From NCBI GenBank assembly GCA_964293475.1, contig CAXYYJ010000021.1, forward strand, positions 15,439-79,438: 64,000 bases of DNA, written 5' to 3'. Shown piece by piece: positions 8,609-17,164 of the stretch. Within the stretch, counting starts at the first letter, position 1. Each line of letters opens with the position of its first letter. The notes beneath the pieces are model-generated. The model saw nothing but the letters and a program-made list of their open reading frames with translations, ran no database searches and was not told the DNA's origin. This DNA is from UBA12170 sp964293475. GTDB lineage: Bacteria; Bacteroidota; Bacteroidia; Bacteroidales; UBA12170. Position numbers and translations under genes: made by a program.

Positions 8609-9739
8609 ATGGAAAGAAAGCAAAATGAAGAAAGGCCAATTATTGGCATCAGTCATGGCGATATTAACGGAATTAACTACGAGATTATAATTAAAGTACT
8701 GGAAGACAAAAGAATATTCGAGCTCTATAACTGTGTTTTATACGGATCATCAAAGGCTTTAACACACTATCAAACAAGTCTTAATCTTCAACCTGTGAAC
8801 TTCAATTTGATTAAACGAATGGATCAAATGAATCCAACAGCTTTTAATCTCCTGAATATTAATGATAATGAATTAAAAATAGATACCGGAAAAAGTACCG
8901 AAATAGCTGGCAAAATGGCTTTCGAAGCTCTCAGAAAATCGGTGAGTGATTTGTCGAAGGGGTTTATTGATGCCCTGGTTACGGCTCCGATCGACAAGAG
9001 CAATATTCAGTCGGACGAGTTTAAATATGCGGGTCATACCGACTATCTGGCCGATGCTTTCCAAACCAAGGATTATCTCATGTTTTTGGTATCGAACAAT
9101 CTGCGCATTGGCGTGGTTACCGGGCATATCCCCATTAGTAAAGTTGCCGAAACCATCACAACCGAATTGATTTTGAGCAGGTTAAAAGTGATGCACAAAT
9201 CACTAAAATACGATTTTGGCATCAGAAACCCCAAAATTGCCGTTCTTGGACTTAATCCACACGCTTCCGACAGCGGATTGATTGGTAATGAAGAGGAAAA
9301 GAAAATTCTTCCGGCCATTGAACGTGCCCAACGCGATAAAATGCTGGTTTACGGCCCCTACCCCGCCGATGGATTTTTTGCATCCAATGCATACCAGAAA
9401 TTCGACGGAATTCTCGCCATGTATCACGATCAGGGCTTAATTCCTTTTAAATCGCTTTCGTTTAAAGATGGAGTGAATTTTACTGCAGGTCTTCCTTTTG
9501 TTCGTACTTCACCGGCTCACGGCGTCGCCTTTGATATTGCAGGTAAAAATCAAGCATCTGAAGACAGTTTGCGTCATGCAATTTACCTGGCGGCAGAAAT
9601 TGTTGCTAACCGTAAGGAACATGATTTTTATAGTAAAAACCCACTGAAAACCAAAACTATTCACGATTCTGGCAAGGACGAAGATATTTCCAGTCTTTTG
9701 GAACAACTCCCCGACAGCCCCATTGGCCTAAGCATTTAA
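8609..9739 (+). CDS. pdxA: 4-hydroxythreonine-4-phosphate dehydrogenase
   Basis: 376 residues from the ATG at 8609. PdxA oxidises 4-phosphohydroxy-L-threonine with NAD in the DXP-dependent pathway to pyridoxal 5'-phosphate. Family signatures are present: IGISHGDINGI at the N-terminus, APIDKSNI, the metal/substrate segment GHTDYLA, GLNPHASDSGLIG, PADGFF, and YHDQGLIPFK near 275. The gene is followed 3 bases later by murF-alr, whose alanine racemase half needs PLP, so the pair makes metabolic sense. No domain is missing. Confidence 0.95.
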   Translation: MERKQNEERPIIGISHGDINGINYEIIIKVLEDKRIFELYNCVLYGSSKALTHYQTSLNLQPVNFNLIKRMDQMNPTAFNLLNINDNELKIDTGKSTEIAGKMAFEALRKSVSDLSKGFIDALVTAPIDKSNIQSDEFKYAGHTDYLADAFQTKDYLMFLVSNNLRIGVVTGHIPISKVAETITTELILSRLKVMHKSLKYDFGIRNPKIAVLGLNPHASDSGLIGNEEEKKILPAIERAQRDKMLVYGPYPADGFFASNAYQKFDGILAMYHDQGLIPFKSLSFKDGVNFTAGLPFVRTSPAHGVAFDIAGKNQASEDSLRHAIYLAAEIVANRKEHDFYSKNPLKTKTIHDSGKDEDISSLLEQLPDSPIGLSI

Positions 9740-9742
9740 TTT

Positions 9743-12232
9743 ATGACCGAAACAAATTATACCATTTCACAAATTGCAAAAATTGTAAATGGCCGGCTAA
9801 TCGCTCCTTCTAACAGCGAAATCACTATTAATGAGTTACTTATTGACAGCCGAAAATTAGTCAGCACAGAAAACTGTATGTTTTTTGCTCTCAAAACCAA
9901 ACGCAACGACGGCCATAAATACATTGGAAATCTTTATCAGGCTGGTCTTCGAAATTTCATGGTGAGTCAGTTGCCCGATGAAGTAGAAGAATATCCCGGT
10001 TCTAATTTTATTGTGTTTGCCGATACTTTAAAAGCCCTGCAAAAATTAGCTGCAAATCACAGGGCTCAAATGAAATATCCTGTGATTGGAATCACCGGAA
10101 GCAATGGAAAAACGGTGGTTAAAGAATGGCTGTTTCAGGTGCTTCAAAACGATATGCGGGTATACAGGAGTCCAAAAAGTTATAACAGTCAGGTGGGCGT
10201 TCCCCTGAGCGTTTGGCAAATGAACCCAAACTACGATTTGGCTATTCTCGAAGCTGGAATCTCCGAGCCCAACGAGATGGAAAATCTTCAAAAAATAATA
10301 CAACCCACCATTGGCATCTTTACCAATGTGGGCGAAGCTCATGGGGAAAACTTTATCAACAAAACCCACAAGGCTGGCGAAAAGCTAAAGCTGTTTACCA
10401 AAGTTAAAACACTCATTTACAGCCTCGACCAAGATCATATTCAGGAAGTTCTCATTAGGTCGGAATTGCTTGAAGACGTTAAAGCCTTTACCTGGAGCAT
10501 GCACCAGTTTGCCGATTTAAGAATTGAACGAATTCAGCGGCAATCCTTTCAAAGCGAAATATTTGCCCTATACAAAAACGAGCATATTTCTATCACTATC
10601 CCATTCTCCGATGAGGCTTCCATTGAAAATGCCATTCAGGTTTGGTGTCTGTTGCTTCTTCTGAATTACAGTCACGCCGATATTTCTGACAGGTTTCTTC
10701 AGCTGAATCCGGTGGCCATGCGTCTCGAATTGAAAAACGGAATCAACAATTGCAGCATTATCAACGACAGCTATAACTCCGATATTAATTCCATTAAAAT
10801 TGCACTTGATTTTCTTCAACAACAAAACCAACACACCAAAAACACGGTTATTCTTTCCGATATTTTTCAGAGCGGCAAAAATGAACCCGATTTGTACGAA
10901 GAAATAGCTGAACTCATTGCTAAAAATAATATCGACAGGTTTATCGGCATTGGTCGCGCCATTCGGAAGTATTCTGATAAGTTTAGCGTTTCAAAGAAAT
11001 TCTATGAAACAACCTCCGATTTCCTAAAAAACATCAATCTAAACGATTTCAAAAACGAAAATATCCTGCTCAAAGGAGCCCGCTATTATGAATTTGAGCA
11101 AATCAGTAAAATTCTTCAGCAAAAAAGCCATCAAACAGTACTGGAAATCAATCTGGATCATATGGTTGCCAACCTGAATTATTTTCGTTCTAAACTCAAT
11201 CCGCAAACCAAAGTCATGCTTATGGTCAAAGCTTTTTCCTATGGTAGCGGAAGCTTTGAAATTGCCAATCTCATGCAATATCACCATGCCGATTATTTAA
11301 CGGTGGCCTATGCCGACGAAGGAGTTGAATTGCGCAAAGCTGGAATTACACTGCCTATCATGGTGATGAGCCCTGACGAGGATAGCATGGACACCATCAT
11401 AAAACACGATTTAGAACCCGAAATCTATAGTTTTAAAATTTGGAACGAGCTGGAAAAATCAATCCGAAAACATCAGAAAGATTCTTTTCCTGTAAAGATT
11501 CATATAAAGCTCGACACAGGAATGAAACGCCTGGGCTTTGAGGAAAAAGACCTGCCCGAATTAAAAAACAGAATTTCCAGCAGTGAGTTAATTAAAGTTC
11601 AATCAGTTTTTAGCCATTTAGCTTCCAGCGATAATGCGACATCAAGCGAGTTCACTCATTTGCAATTTCAGAGGTTTATGGCCATGTCCATAGAAATCGA
11701 AGCAGTTTGCGGTGGCCAGGTTTTAAAACATATTTTAAATTCCGCTGGCATCACAAAATATCCTGAATACCAATTGGATATGGTGAGACTGGGGTTGGGA
11801 TTGTATGGATTCTCTCCATTTGCAGAGGAAGAAGAAAAGCTTAAAAACATCCACAAATTAAAAACCAGCATTACCCAGATTAAGCATATTTCCACCGGAG
11901 AATCTGTGGGCTACGACCAGGCTTTTGTGGCAACTGAAGATATGAAAATAGCCACCATTGCCATTGGCTATGCCGATGGGATTCATCGTTATCTGGGGAA
12001 TGGTCAGTACTCCATGCTCATTCATGGAAAGGCAGCTCCAGTGATTGGGAAAATTTGCATGGATATGCTCATGCTCAATATTAACGATATTGATTGCATT
12101 GAAGGCGATGAAGTGATTGTTTTTGAGAATCAGCAGCACATAAAACAAATGGCATCTATCGGAAATACCATTCCTTACGAAATCCTAACCGGAATTTCTC
12201 AAAGGGTTAAACGGGTATACTTTAAAGAATAA
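9743..12232 (+). CDS. murF-alr: Bifunctional MurF ligase / alanine racemase fusion
   Basis: 829 residues made of two complete enzymes. Residues about 1-450 are MurF, the UDP-MurNAc-tripeptide:D-Ala-D-Ala ligase, with the ATP loop GITGSNGKT at 116-124 and the usual N-terminal, central and C-terminal Mur domains. Residues about 460-829 are alanine racemase: the PLP lysine is Lys496 in VKAFSYGSG, the catalytic tyrosine candidate is Tyr724 in SVGYDQA, and CMDM follows. One chain thus makes D-Ala and later adds D-Ala-D-Ala to the peptidoglycan precursor in the cytoplasm. This fusion is well known in Bacteroidota. It sits 3 bases after pdxA, so an operon is likely. Confidence 0.96.
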   Translation: MTETNYTISQIAKIVNGRLIAPSNSEITINELLIDSRKLVSTENCMFFALKTKRNDGHKYIGNLYQAGLRNFMVSQLPDEVEEYPGSNFIVFADTLKALQKLAANHRAQMKYPVIGITGSNGKTVVKEWLFQVLQNDMRVYRSPKSYNSQVGVPLSVWQMNPNYDLAILEAGISEPNEMENLQKIIQPTIGIFTNVGEAHGENFINKTHKAGEKLKLFTKVKTLIYSLDQDHIQEVLIRSELLEDVKAFTWSMHQFADLRIERIQRQSFQSEIFALYKNEHISITIPFSDEASIENAIQVWCLLLLLNYSHADISDRFLQLNPVAMRLELKNGINNCSIINDSYNSDINSIKIALDFLQQQNQHTKNTVILSDIFQSGKNEPDLYEEIAELIAKNNIDRFIGIGRAIRKYSDKFSVSKKFYETTSDFLKNINLNDFKNENILLKGARYYEFEQISKILQQKSHQTVLEINLDHMVANLNYFRSKLNPQTKVMLMVKAFSYGSGSFEIANLMQYHHADYLTVAYADEGVELRKAGITLPIMVMSPDEDSMDTIIKHDLEPEIYSFKIWNELEKSIRKHQKDSFPVKIHIKLDTGMKRLGFEEKDLPELKNRISSSELIKVQSVFSHLASSDNATSSEFTHLQFQRFMAMSIEIEAVCGGQVLKHILNSAGITKYPEYQLDMVRLGLGLYGFSPFAEEEEKLKNIHKLKTSITQIKHISTGESVGYDQAFVATEDMKIATIAIGYADGIHRYLGNGQYSMLIHGKAAPVIGKICMDMLMLNINDIDCIEGDEVIVFENQQHIKQMASIGNTIPYEILTGISQRVKRVYFKE

Positions 12233-12241
12233 AACGGGGAC

Positions 12242-12274
12242 AAAAAAAAAGCCCACGAAGGACTCGTGGACTTT
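12242..12274 (-). terminator. Intrinsic terminator of small RNA C (and perhaps argS)
   Basis: On the minus strand, the stem GTCCACGA/TCGTGGGC with a 5-base loop is followed by nine T residues. It lies about 140 bases past the argS stop. Confidence 0.75.
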
Positions 12275-12300
12275 GCATTTACCAATTATCTATCTCGATT
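12242..12300 (-). ncRNA. Candidate small RNA C (about 60 nt) between murF-alr and argS
   Basis: No reading frame of note occupies this gap. On the minus strand a two-part promoter (CTTGACA, 19-base spacer, TATATTTG) at 12336-12307 should start transcription near 12300. It is followed by an intrinsic terminator: an 8-bp stem (12251-12258 with 12264-12271, one G-U pair) and nine U residues (12250-12242). The product would be about 60 nt, half unstructured leader and half terminator. It could instead be an argS 3' end released by the terminator, but the strong internal promoter favours an independent RNA. This is inference without expression data. Confidence 0.5.
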
Positions 12301-12306
12301 CACTTG

Positions 12307-12336
12307 CAAATATAAAGCATATTAAAAATTTGTCAA
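12307..12336 (-). promoter_or_regulatory. Two-part promoter of small RNA C
   Basis: On the minus strand, TTG (in CTTGACA), exactly 19 bases, then TATATTTG. An A/T-tract region lies just upstream and may act as an UP element. This is one of only three promoters in the window with both elements well placed. Confidence 0.65.
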
Positions 12337-12412
12337 GTGTTTTGAGTACTTTTTTTTAAAAAATTTTAATATTTTTTTTAACCCTTTGTTAATCAGTTAT
12401 CAATATCAGGTG

Positions 12413-14200
12413 TTACATTCTTTCAGGCACTTCAATTCCTAAAATTCCCATCCCACTTTTGATTATTTGAGCAACCTGAGCCGATAAATCGATTCTAAAA
12501 GCACGTTTTTCTTCATCTGTTTCTTTTAGTATGCTCAATTCCTGATAAAACTTATTATAGTCCTTCACAAACTCAAAAATGAAATTGGCAACCATGCTTG
12601 GGCTATAATTACGGGCTGCTTGCAAAATAACAGCGGGATAGTTTCCCACATGCTTTAGCAATTCCTTTTCCTTAGCATCTAAAGTCAACTTTTCAGAATA
12701 AACCTTGCCTGCAAATCCATTTTCGGTGGCTTTACGCAAAACAGATTTTATGCGTGCATGGGTGTATTGAATAAAAGGGCCCGTATTTCCATTAAAATCA
12801 ATAGATTCCACTGGGTTAAACATCATTTGCTTTTTGGGATCCACCTTCAGGATAAAGTATTTCAATGCCCCCAAACTTACCGTTTTATAGAGCACATTGG
12901 CTTCGTCGCTGGTAAAATCGTCAATCTTTCCAAGTGCTTTGGTTGTTTCAATGGCTGTTTCGAGCATATCCTGCATCAAATCGTCGGCATCGACCACGGT
13001 TCCTTCCCGCGATTTCATTTTTCCATGAGGCAATTCTACCATGCCATAAGATAGGTGATGGATATTATTTGCCCACTCCTTCCCCATTTTTTTCAATACA
13101 ATTTTGAGCACATCGAAATGGTAATTTTGCTCATTTCCAACCACATAAATCATTTCGGTGGGATGAAAATCCAATTGACGAAGCTGAGCGGTTCCCAAAT
13201 CCTGAGTCATGTAAACCGAAGTTCCATCGGCACGCAGGAGCAATTTCTCGTCCATGCCATCCTGCGTCAAATCGCACCAAACAGAGCCATTGTCCTTAAC
13301 AAACAGAACCTTATCCTTCAAGCCATCTTCCACCAACTCTTTTCCAAGCAAATAGGTCTCCGATTCATAATATACCTTATCAAAATCCACCCCCATTTGA
13401 GCGTAAGTGGTGTTGAAACCGGCATAAACCCATTGATTCATTGTATTCCATAATTGGCGGGTTGATTCATTCCCCAATTCCCATTTTCTTAGCATTTCCT
13501 GGGCTTCCAGAATCAGCGGAGCATTCTTTTTGGCGTCATCTTCCTCCATTCCCGTCTCCATAAGCGCCTTGATTTCTTCTTTGTAATATTTATCGAACAT
13601 TACATAATAATCGCCCACAAACTTATCGCCTTTCTTTTGTGTGCTGTCGGGAGTTGCGCCATTGCCCCATTTTTCCCAGGCGAGCATCGATTTGCAAATA
13701 TGAATCCCACGATCGTTAATCAGGTTCACTTTTTTCACGTTTTTACCGCTGGCTTTTAACAATTCAGCCACCGACCAGCCCAGCAAATTATTGCGGATAT
13801 GCCCCAAATGCAAGGGTTTATTGGTGTTGGGCGAAGAGTATTCCAAAACCACCACATCCTTTTCGTCTAGGCTAACTTTGCCATATTCGGGTGTGTTTTG
13901 AGCATCTTTGAGAATTGAAATATAATAACTATCGCTGAGTTCCAGATTTAAAAAACCATTGACCACATTAAAGCGCTCTATAAGCGATTCGCGTTTCATC
14001 ATCTCATTCCCCAGTTCTGTGGCTGTTTCTAAAGGCGATTTCTTTGAAAACCGTGTAAATGAAAAAACCACCAGAGTAAAATCGCCCTTTTGGTCTTTTC
14101 GGGTTTGTTGCAAAGGAATTTGTTGCAAATCGAGCTGTTGTTCATACAATTCCTGAATGGCTGCCTGTGCATTGAGAAGAAGCTGGTTTTCTATATTCAT
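12413..14200 (-). CDS. argS: Arginyl-tRNA synthetase
   Basis: 595 residues from the ATG at 14200. An in-frame start 15 codons upstream is rejected because the TATATTTG promoter element lies between the two. This class Ia synthetase charges tRNA-Arg. It shows the N-terminal add-1 domain, the HIGH-type motif HLGH in a TNKPLHLGHIRN context, a KMSKS equivalent KMKSREG, and a C-terminal DALR anticodon-binding domain with NYSPSMVANFIFEFVKDYN. Length and motif order are standard. It is convergent with murF-alr across a 180-base gap that holds a candidate small RNA. Confidence 0.96.
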   Translation of the reverse strand: MNIENQLLLNAQAAIQELYEQQLDLQQIPLQQTRKDQKGDFTLVVFSFTRFSKKSPLETATELGNEMMKRESLIERFNVVNGFLNLELSDSYYISILKDAQNTPEYGKVSLDEKDVVVLEYSSPNTNKPLHLGHIRNNLLGWSVAELLKASGKNVKKVNLINDRGIHICKSMLAWEKWGNGATPDSTQKKGDKFVGDYYVMFDKYYKEEIKALMETGMEEDDAKKNAPLILEAQEMLRKWELGNESTRQLWNTMNQWVYAGFNTTYAQMGVDFDKVYYESETYLLGKELVEDGLKDKVLFVKDNGSVWCDLTQDGMDEKLLLRADGTSVYMTQDLGTAQLRQLDFHPTEMIYVVGNEQNYHFDVLKIVLKKMGKEWANNIHHLSYGMVELPHGKMKSREGTVVDADDLMQDMLETAIETTKALGKIDDFTSDEANVLYKTVSLGALKYFILKVDPKKQMMFNPVESIDFNGNTGPFIQYTHARIKSVLRKATENGFAGKVYSEKLTLDAKEKELLKHVGNYPAVILQAARNYSPSMVANFIFEFVKDYNKFYQELSILKETDEEKRAFRIDLSAQVAQIIKSGMGILGIEVPERM

Positions 14201-14218
14201 CTGTGTAAAATTGGGCTG

Positions 14219-14226
14219 CAAATATA
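14219..14226 (-). promoter_or_regulatory. -7 element TATATTTG for argS
   Basis: Exact TAnnTTTG match on the minus strand, 19 bases before the ATG at 14200. It decides the choice of that start. Confidence 0.55.
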
Positions 14227-14336
14227 AGTTTTTAACCATAACCATTATTCATCTTTCGCCAGGTTAGCTTTTAGAGATATGCAAAATGCTCCTCTTTTTT
14301 TCATTTTCCTGTCACCAAATTATTCTCATTTAATTC

Positions 14337-14344
14337 TATTTTTG
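14337..14344 (+). promoter_or_regulatory. -7 element TATTTTTG for mscS
   Basis: Exact TAnnTTTG match 14 bases before the ATG at 14358. GGAG at 14344-14347 could also serve as a ribosome site. Confidence 0.5.
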
Positions 14345-14357
14345 GAGAAAAAAAATA

Positions 14358-15185
14358 ATGGAACAACTTAAACATATCGACAAGATAAATTCATTCTGGG
14401 AACAATACACCCCGCTGGCTGTGGAATACGGCTCAAACCTGTTTTTTGCCCTTCTGGTTTTCATCCTTGGATTCTGGTTTTCAAACCTGTTCTCATCCTC
14501 TGTAAAACGGATGATGCTCAAAAGCAAACTCGACAAATCACTGGTTCCTTTTTTAACCAGCTTATTACAAACAGTGCTCAAAGTACTTGTGGCCATTACC
14601 GCTTTGGGGGTTCTTGGCATTGAAATGACTTCGTTCATTGCTATTCTTGGTGCCGCGGGATTGGCTGTTGGTATGGCCCTTTCAGGAACACTTCAAAACT
14701 TTGCCGGCGGCGTGATGATATTGATTTTTAAACCGTTTAAGGTGGGCGATTTCATTAGCGCTCAGGGACATAGCGGCTCTGTGAAAGAAATTCAGATTTT
14801 CAACACTTTGCTCACTACCCCCGATAATAAAGTTATTATCATTCCCAATGGCGGATTGAGCACCGGAAGCATGATAAACTACTCTGGAATGACCATGCGA
14901 CGTGTGGACTGGATCTTCTCCATTTCGTATAGCGATGATTATCAGCATGCCGAAGCGGTCTTGCGCAGACTGATAGAAGCCGATAAACGAATTCTCGCCA
15001 CCCCCGAACCCTTTATTGGCATCAACGAGCTGGCAAGCAGCTCCGTAAATATTGTTGTGAGAGTTTGGGTAAACCTCGACGACTATTGGGATGTTTTCTT
15101 CGACATGAACAAAACAGTTTTTGTAACATTCAAGCAGGAGAATTTACACTTCCCTTTCCCGCAAATGGATGTTCATTCCAAGTAA
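14358..15185 (+). CDS. mscS: Small-conductance mechanosensitive channel (MscS family)
   Basis: 275 residues, the size of E. coli MscS. There are three membrane segments (about 20-42, 60-85 and 90-115). The third is the pore helix with the Gly/Ala pattern ILGAAGLAVGMALSGTLQNFAGGV. It is followed by the beta domain FKPFKVGDFISAQGHSGSVKEI, then IIIPNGGLSTGSMINYS, and the cytoplasmic vestibule. It opens under membrane tension to release solutes after osmotic downshift, in the inner membrane. It is a single gene with its own promoter element. Confidence 0.93.
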   Translation: MEQLKHIDKINSFWEQYTPLAVEYGSNLFFALLVFILGFWFSNLFSSSVKRMMLKSKLDKSLVPFLTSLLQTVLKVLVAITALGVLGIEMTSFIAILGAAGLAVGMALSGTLQNFAGGVMILIFKPFKVGDFISAQGHSGSVKEIQIFNTLLTTPDNKVIIIPNGGLSTGSMINYSGMTMRRVDWIFSISYSDDYQHAEAVLRRLIEADKRILATPEPFIGINELASSSVNIVVRVWVNLDDYWDVFFDMNKTVFVTFKQENLHFPFPQMDVHSK

Positions 15186-15255
15186 TTTTATTAATTACTC
15201 TCAATTTTCCTTCCAATGCTTTCACGTGGCAATTAAGGCGCTTCGTTGTTTTGCT

Positions 15256-15263
15256 TAGTTTTG
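15256..15263 (+). promoter_or_regulatory. -7 element TAGTTTTG for the radical SAM gene
   Basis: Exact TAnnTTTG match 15 bases before the ATG at 15278. Confidence 0.5.
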
Positions 15264-15277
15264 CATAAAAAATATTT

Positions 15278-16051
15278 ATGGGAACCTTTCTGTTTAACGA
15301 AATAATATTTGGGCCAGTAAAAAGCCGCCGCCTTGGGGTTTCGTTGGGTATCAACCTACTTCCAACCGACTATAAATTCTGCACATTCAACTGTGTTTAC
15401 TGTGAGTGTGGCTGGACCATGAAATCTGACAAAAAAATTACGCTTCCAACCGCCATTGAAGTCAATGAAGCTTTGGAACAAGTTTTGACAGATTATAACC
15501 AAAAGGGCAAAACCATTGATTCTATCACTTTTGCGGGAAACGGAGAACCCACCATTCACCCTGATTTTGAAAAAGTTATCGACGATACCATCGCTTCCAG
15601 AAACCGATTGATGCCAAATGCACTAATTTCCGTTCTTAGTAATGCTTCGCAACTCAATAAACCCAAAGTTACCAATGCCCTGGCTAAGGTGGATAGAAAT
15701 ATTCTGAAACTCGATGCCGGTACTGAAAGGACCTATCAACTTATCAATCAGGCACAAACACACTTAACATTCCAAAAAATAGTGGATTATCTGAAAGGAT
15801 TTCAAGGAAATTTAATCATTCAAACGCTCTTTATTAGAGGGGAGCACAACGGTGAAAAATTCGACAATACCACAGAGGAAGAAGTTGTCGCCTGGCTCAA
15901 TCTTTTAAAAGAAATCCAACCAAAATCGGTGATGATTTATCCTATTGAACGCGATACTCCCGAAGAAAATCTTGTAAAAATTGACCAAAACACTCTTAAC
16001 AATATTGCTCAAAGAGTTGAATTTCTGGGGATTAAAGCTGAAGTTTATTAA
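15278..16051 (+). CDS. Radical SAM protein (COG0731-like Fe-S oxidoreductase)
   Basis: 257 residues. The cluster motif CxxxCxxC is present as CTFNCVYC near residue 35. GNGEPTIHPDFEKV follows, matching the family's SAM-binding GGE-like region. The N-terminal segment GPVKSRRLGVSLGIN is typical of the COG0731 group, related to tRNA wyosine-type enzymes but widespread in bacteria and of unknown reaction. The gene overlaps the next gene by one base (TAATG), so the two products probably work together, and both are predicted to carry iron-sulfur clusters. The radical SAM fold is certain; substrate and product are not known. Confidence 0.85.
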   Translation: MGTFLFNEIIFGPVKSRRLGVSLGINLLPTDYKFCTFNCVYCECGWTMKSDKKITLPTAIEVNEALEQVLTDYNQKGKTIDSITFAGNGEPTIHPDFEKVIDDTIASRNRLMPNALISVLSNASQLNKPKVTNALAKVDRNILKLDAGTERTYQLINQAQTHLTFQKIVDYLKGFQGNLIIQTLFIRGEHNGEKFDNTTEEEVVAWLNLLKEIQPKSVMIYPIERDTPEENLVKIDQNTLNNIAQRVEFLGIKAEVY

Positions 16052-17040
16052 TGAAAAAGGTGGTAAGTGTAAATACAAGTCGATGTGAGTTAACGGGCAG
16101 GCTGCTGCAGACCGTTCAATTTCGCGATTCATTTATTGGCCGCCCCTTTATCAAAAACAATCTTTCCGATGAGCTGAAAGCGCGCATGTATTTTTTTGCA
16201 GTGGGCATTTGTCATCAAACTTATAATTTGGTAAACAAAGAGCTCAATCTCTTTGGCTGGGATTATCTGGAGCATGGCTTTTTGGAAATTGCCCACCAAA
16301 AACCCGATTTGCTATCCCCTAAATATATTCTGTCCATCACTCAAAATGAACTCATTGACCAAATCAGGCCTTTTTTTTCCCCCAACCACTCACCCGATTC
16401 CTGCACTCTCGACAGATTGGAAGAAAGAACCCTGCTTTGGCAAAACATGGCTGGCTTTCTGTCCGACAAAAAAAATAGCGTCACAAAGATTCTTGAAGAA
16501 TCCCGGGGGGATATTCTTTGGTTTTACGAGTCATTTAAGCACATTGAAGCCTATTCCGACCCCTTGCAAAAGAAAACCAGCTTCCTTGTCAAACTACTCG
16601 AAGACAGCGGATTAATCACCATAAAAAACCCTGGCTTCATTATTCCGGTTATGGATTATCATATGCAACGAGTTTTGCTGCGCACGGGTTGTGTTGAGAT
16701 TGAAGACAAGCAATTGAGAAGTAAATTGCTGCAAAAAATTCTCTTAGAATCGGACGAGGAAATTCGCCAATCGTGCATAGAAGCCATGAAATTAATTGCA
16801 TCTGTGGCACAGATTCCAGTGCTTAAAATGAACGATATTTTCTACATGCTGGGCAGAAGTTGCTGCAATCAAAAGCCCCTTTGTGTGAGCAATCAATGTG
16901 ATAAAACGCCTTGCAGCCTCACTCTCACACTCCATTTAACCAGCCATTCAGAATGCCTATTGCTACCAATTTGTGCTGGTTCAACTTCGGTTGATTATAG
17001 AACTCTAAATGAACCCGCTGTTTTAACACATTTCTATTAA
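16051..17040 (+). CDS. HhH-GPD / endonuclease III-like iron-sulfur protein, uncharacterised
   Basis: 329 residues. The family is not one I can name, but two features recall endonuclease III. IPVMDYHMQRVLLRTG (199-212) parallels the VDTHVxRVxxRLG segment carrying the catalytic Asp (here Asp202). A Cys loop after LGRSCC has Cys271-x6-Cys278-x4-Cys283-x4-Cys288, close to the 4Fe-4S loop C-x6-C-x2-C-x5-C. No clear catalytic Lys in a helix-hairpin-helix was found, so glycosylase or lyase activity is uncertain. Two more Cys (302, 308) sit in the conserved-looking tail. Translation is coupled to the radical SAM gene by a TAATG overlap. Confidence 0.65.
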   Translation: MKKVVSVNTSRCELTGRLLQTVQFRDSFIGRPFIKNNLSDELKARMYFFAVGICHQTYNLVNKELNLFGWDYLEHGFLEIAHQKPDLLSPKYILSITQNELIDQIRPFFSPNHSPDSCTLDRLEERTLLWQNMAGFLSDKKNSVTKILEESRGDILWFYESFKHIEAYSDPLQKKTSFLVKLLEDSGLITIKNPGFIIPVMDYHMQRVLLRTGCVEIEDKQLRSKLLQKILLESDEEIRQSCIEAMKLIASVAQIPVLKMNDIFYMLGRSCCNQKPLCVSNQCDKTPCSLTLTLHLTSHSECLLLPICAGSTSVDYRTLNEPAVLTHFY

Positions 17041-17164
17041 ATCTCTGTAAATAATTACTTTCAATAAAAAATAATCCCTCAGTAAGATTATTATTGTAAA
17101 GTAAAAAGCAATTTGTTATTTCAATTTTTTTTATAAATTGCTCCATAATTTAAAATCATGGAAC

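Noticed and set aside
12242..12274. The murF-alr/argS hairpin as a plus-strand terminator for murF-alr
   Set aside because: The T-run is only on the minus-strand side; on the plus strand the stem is followed by mixed sequence.
17060..17092. Seven-base inverted repeat AATAATC/GATTATT before the BASS gene as a terminator
   Set aside because: The stem is all weak except two G-C pairs, and the T-run exists only toward the left, where no minus-strand gene needs it.
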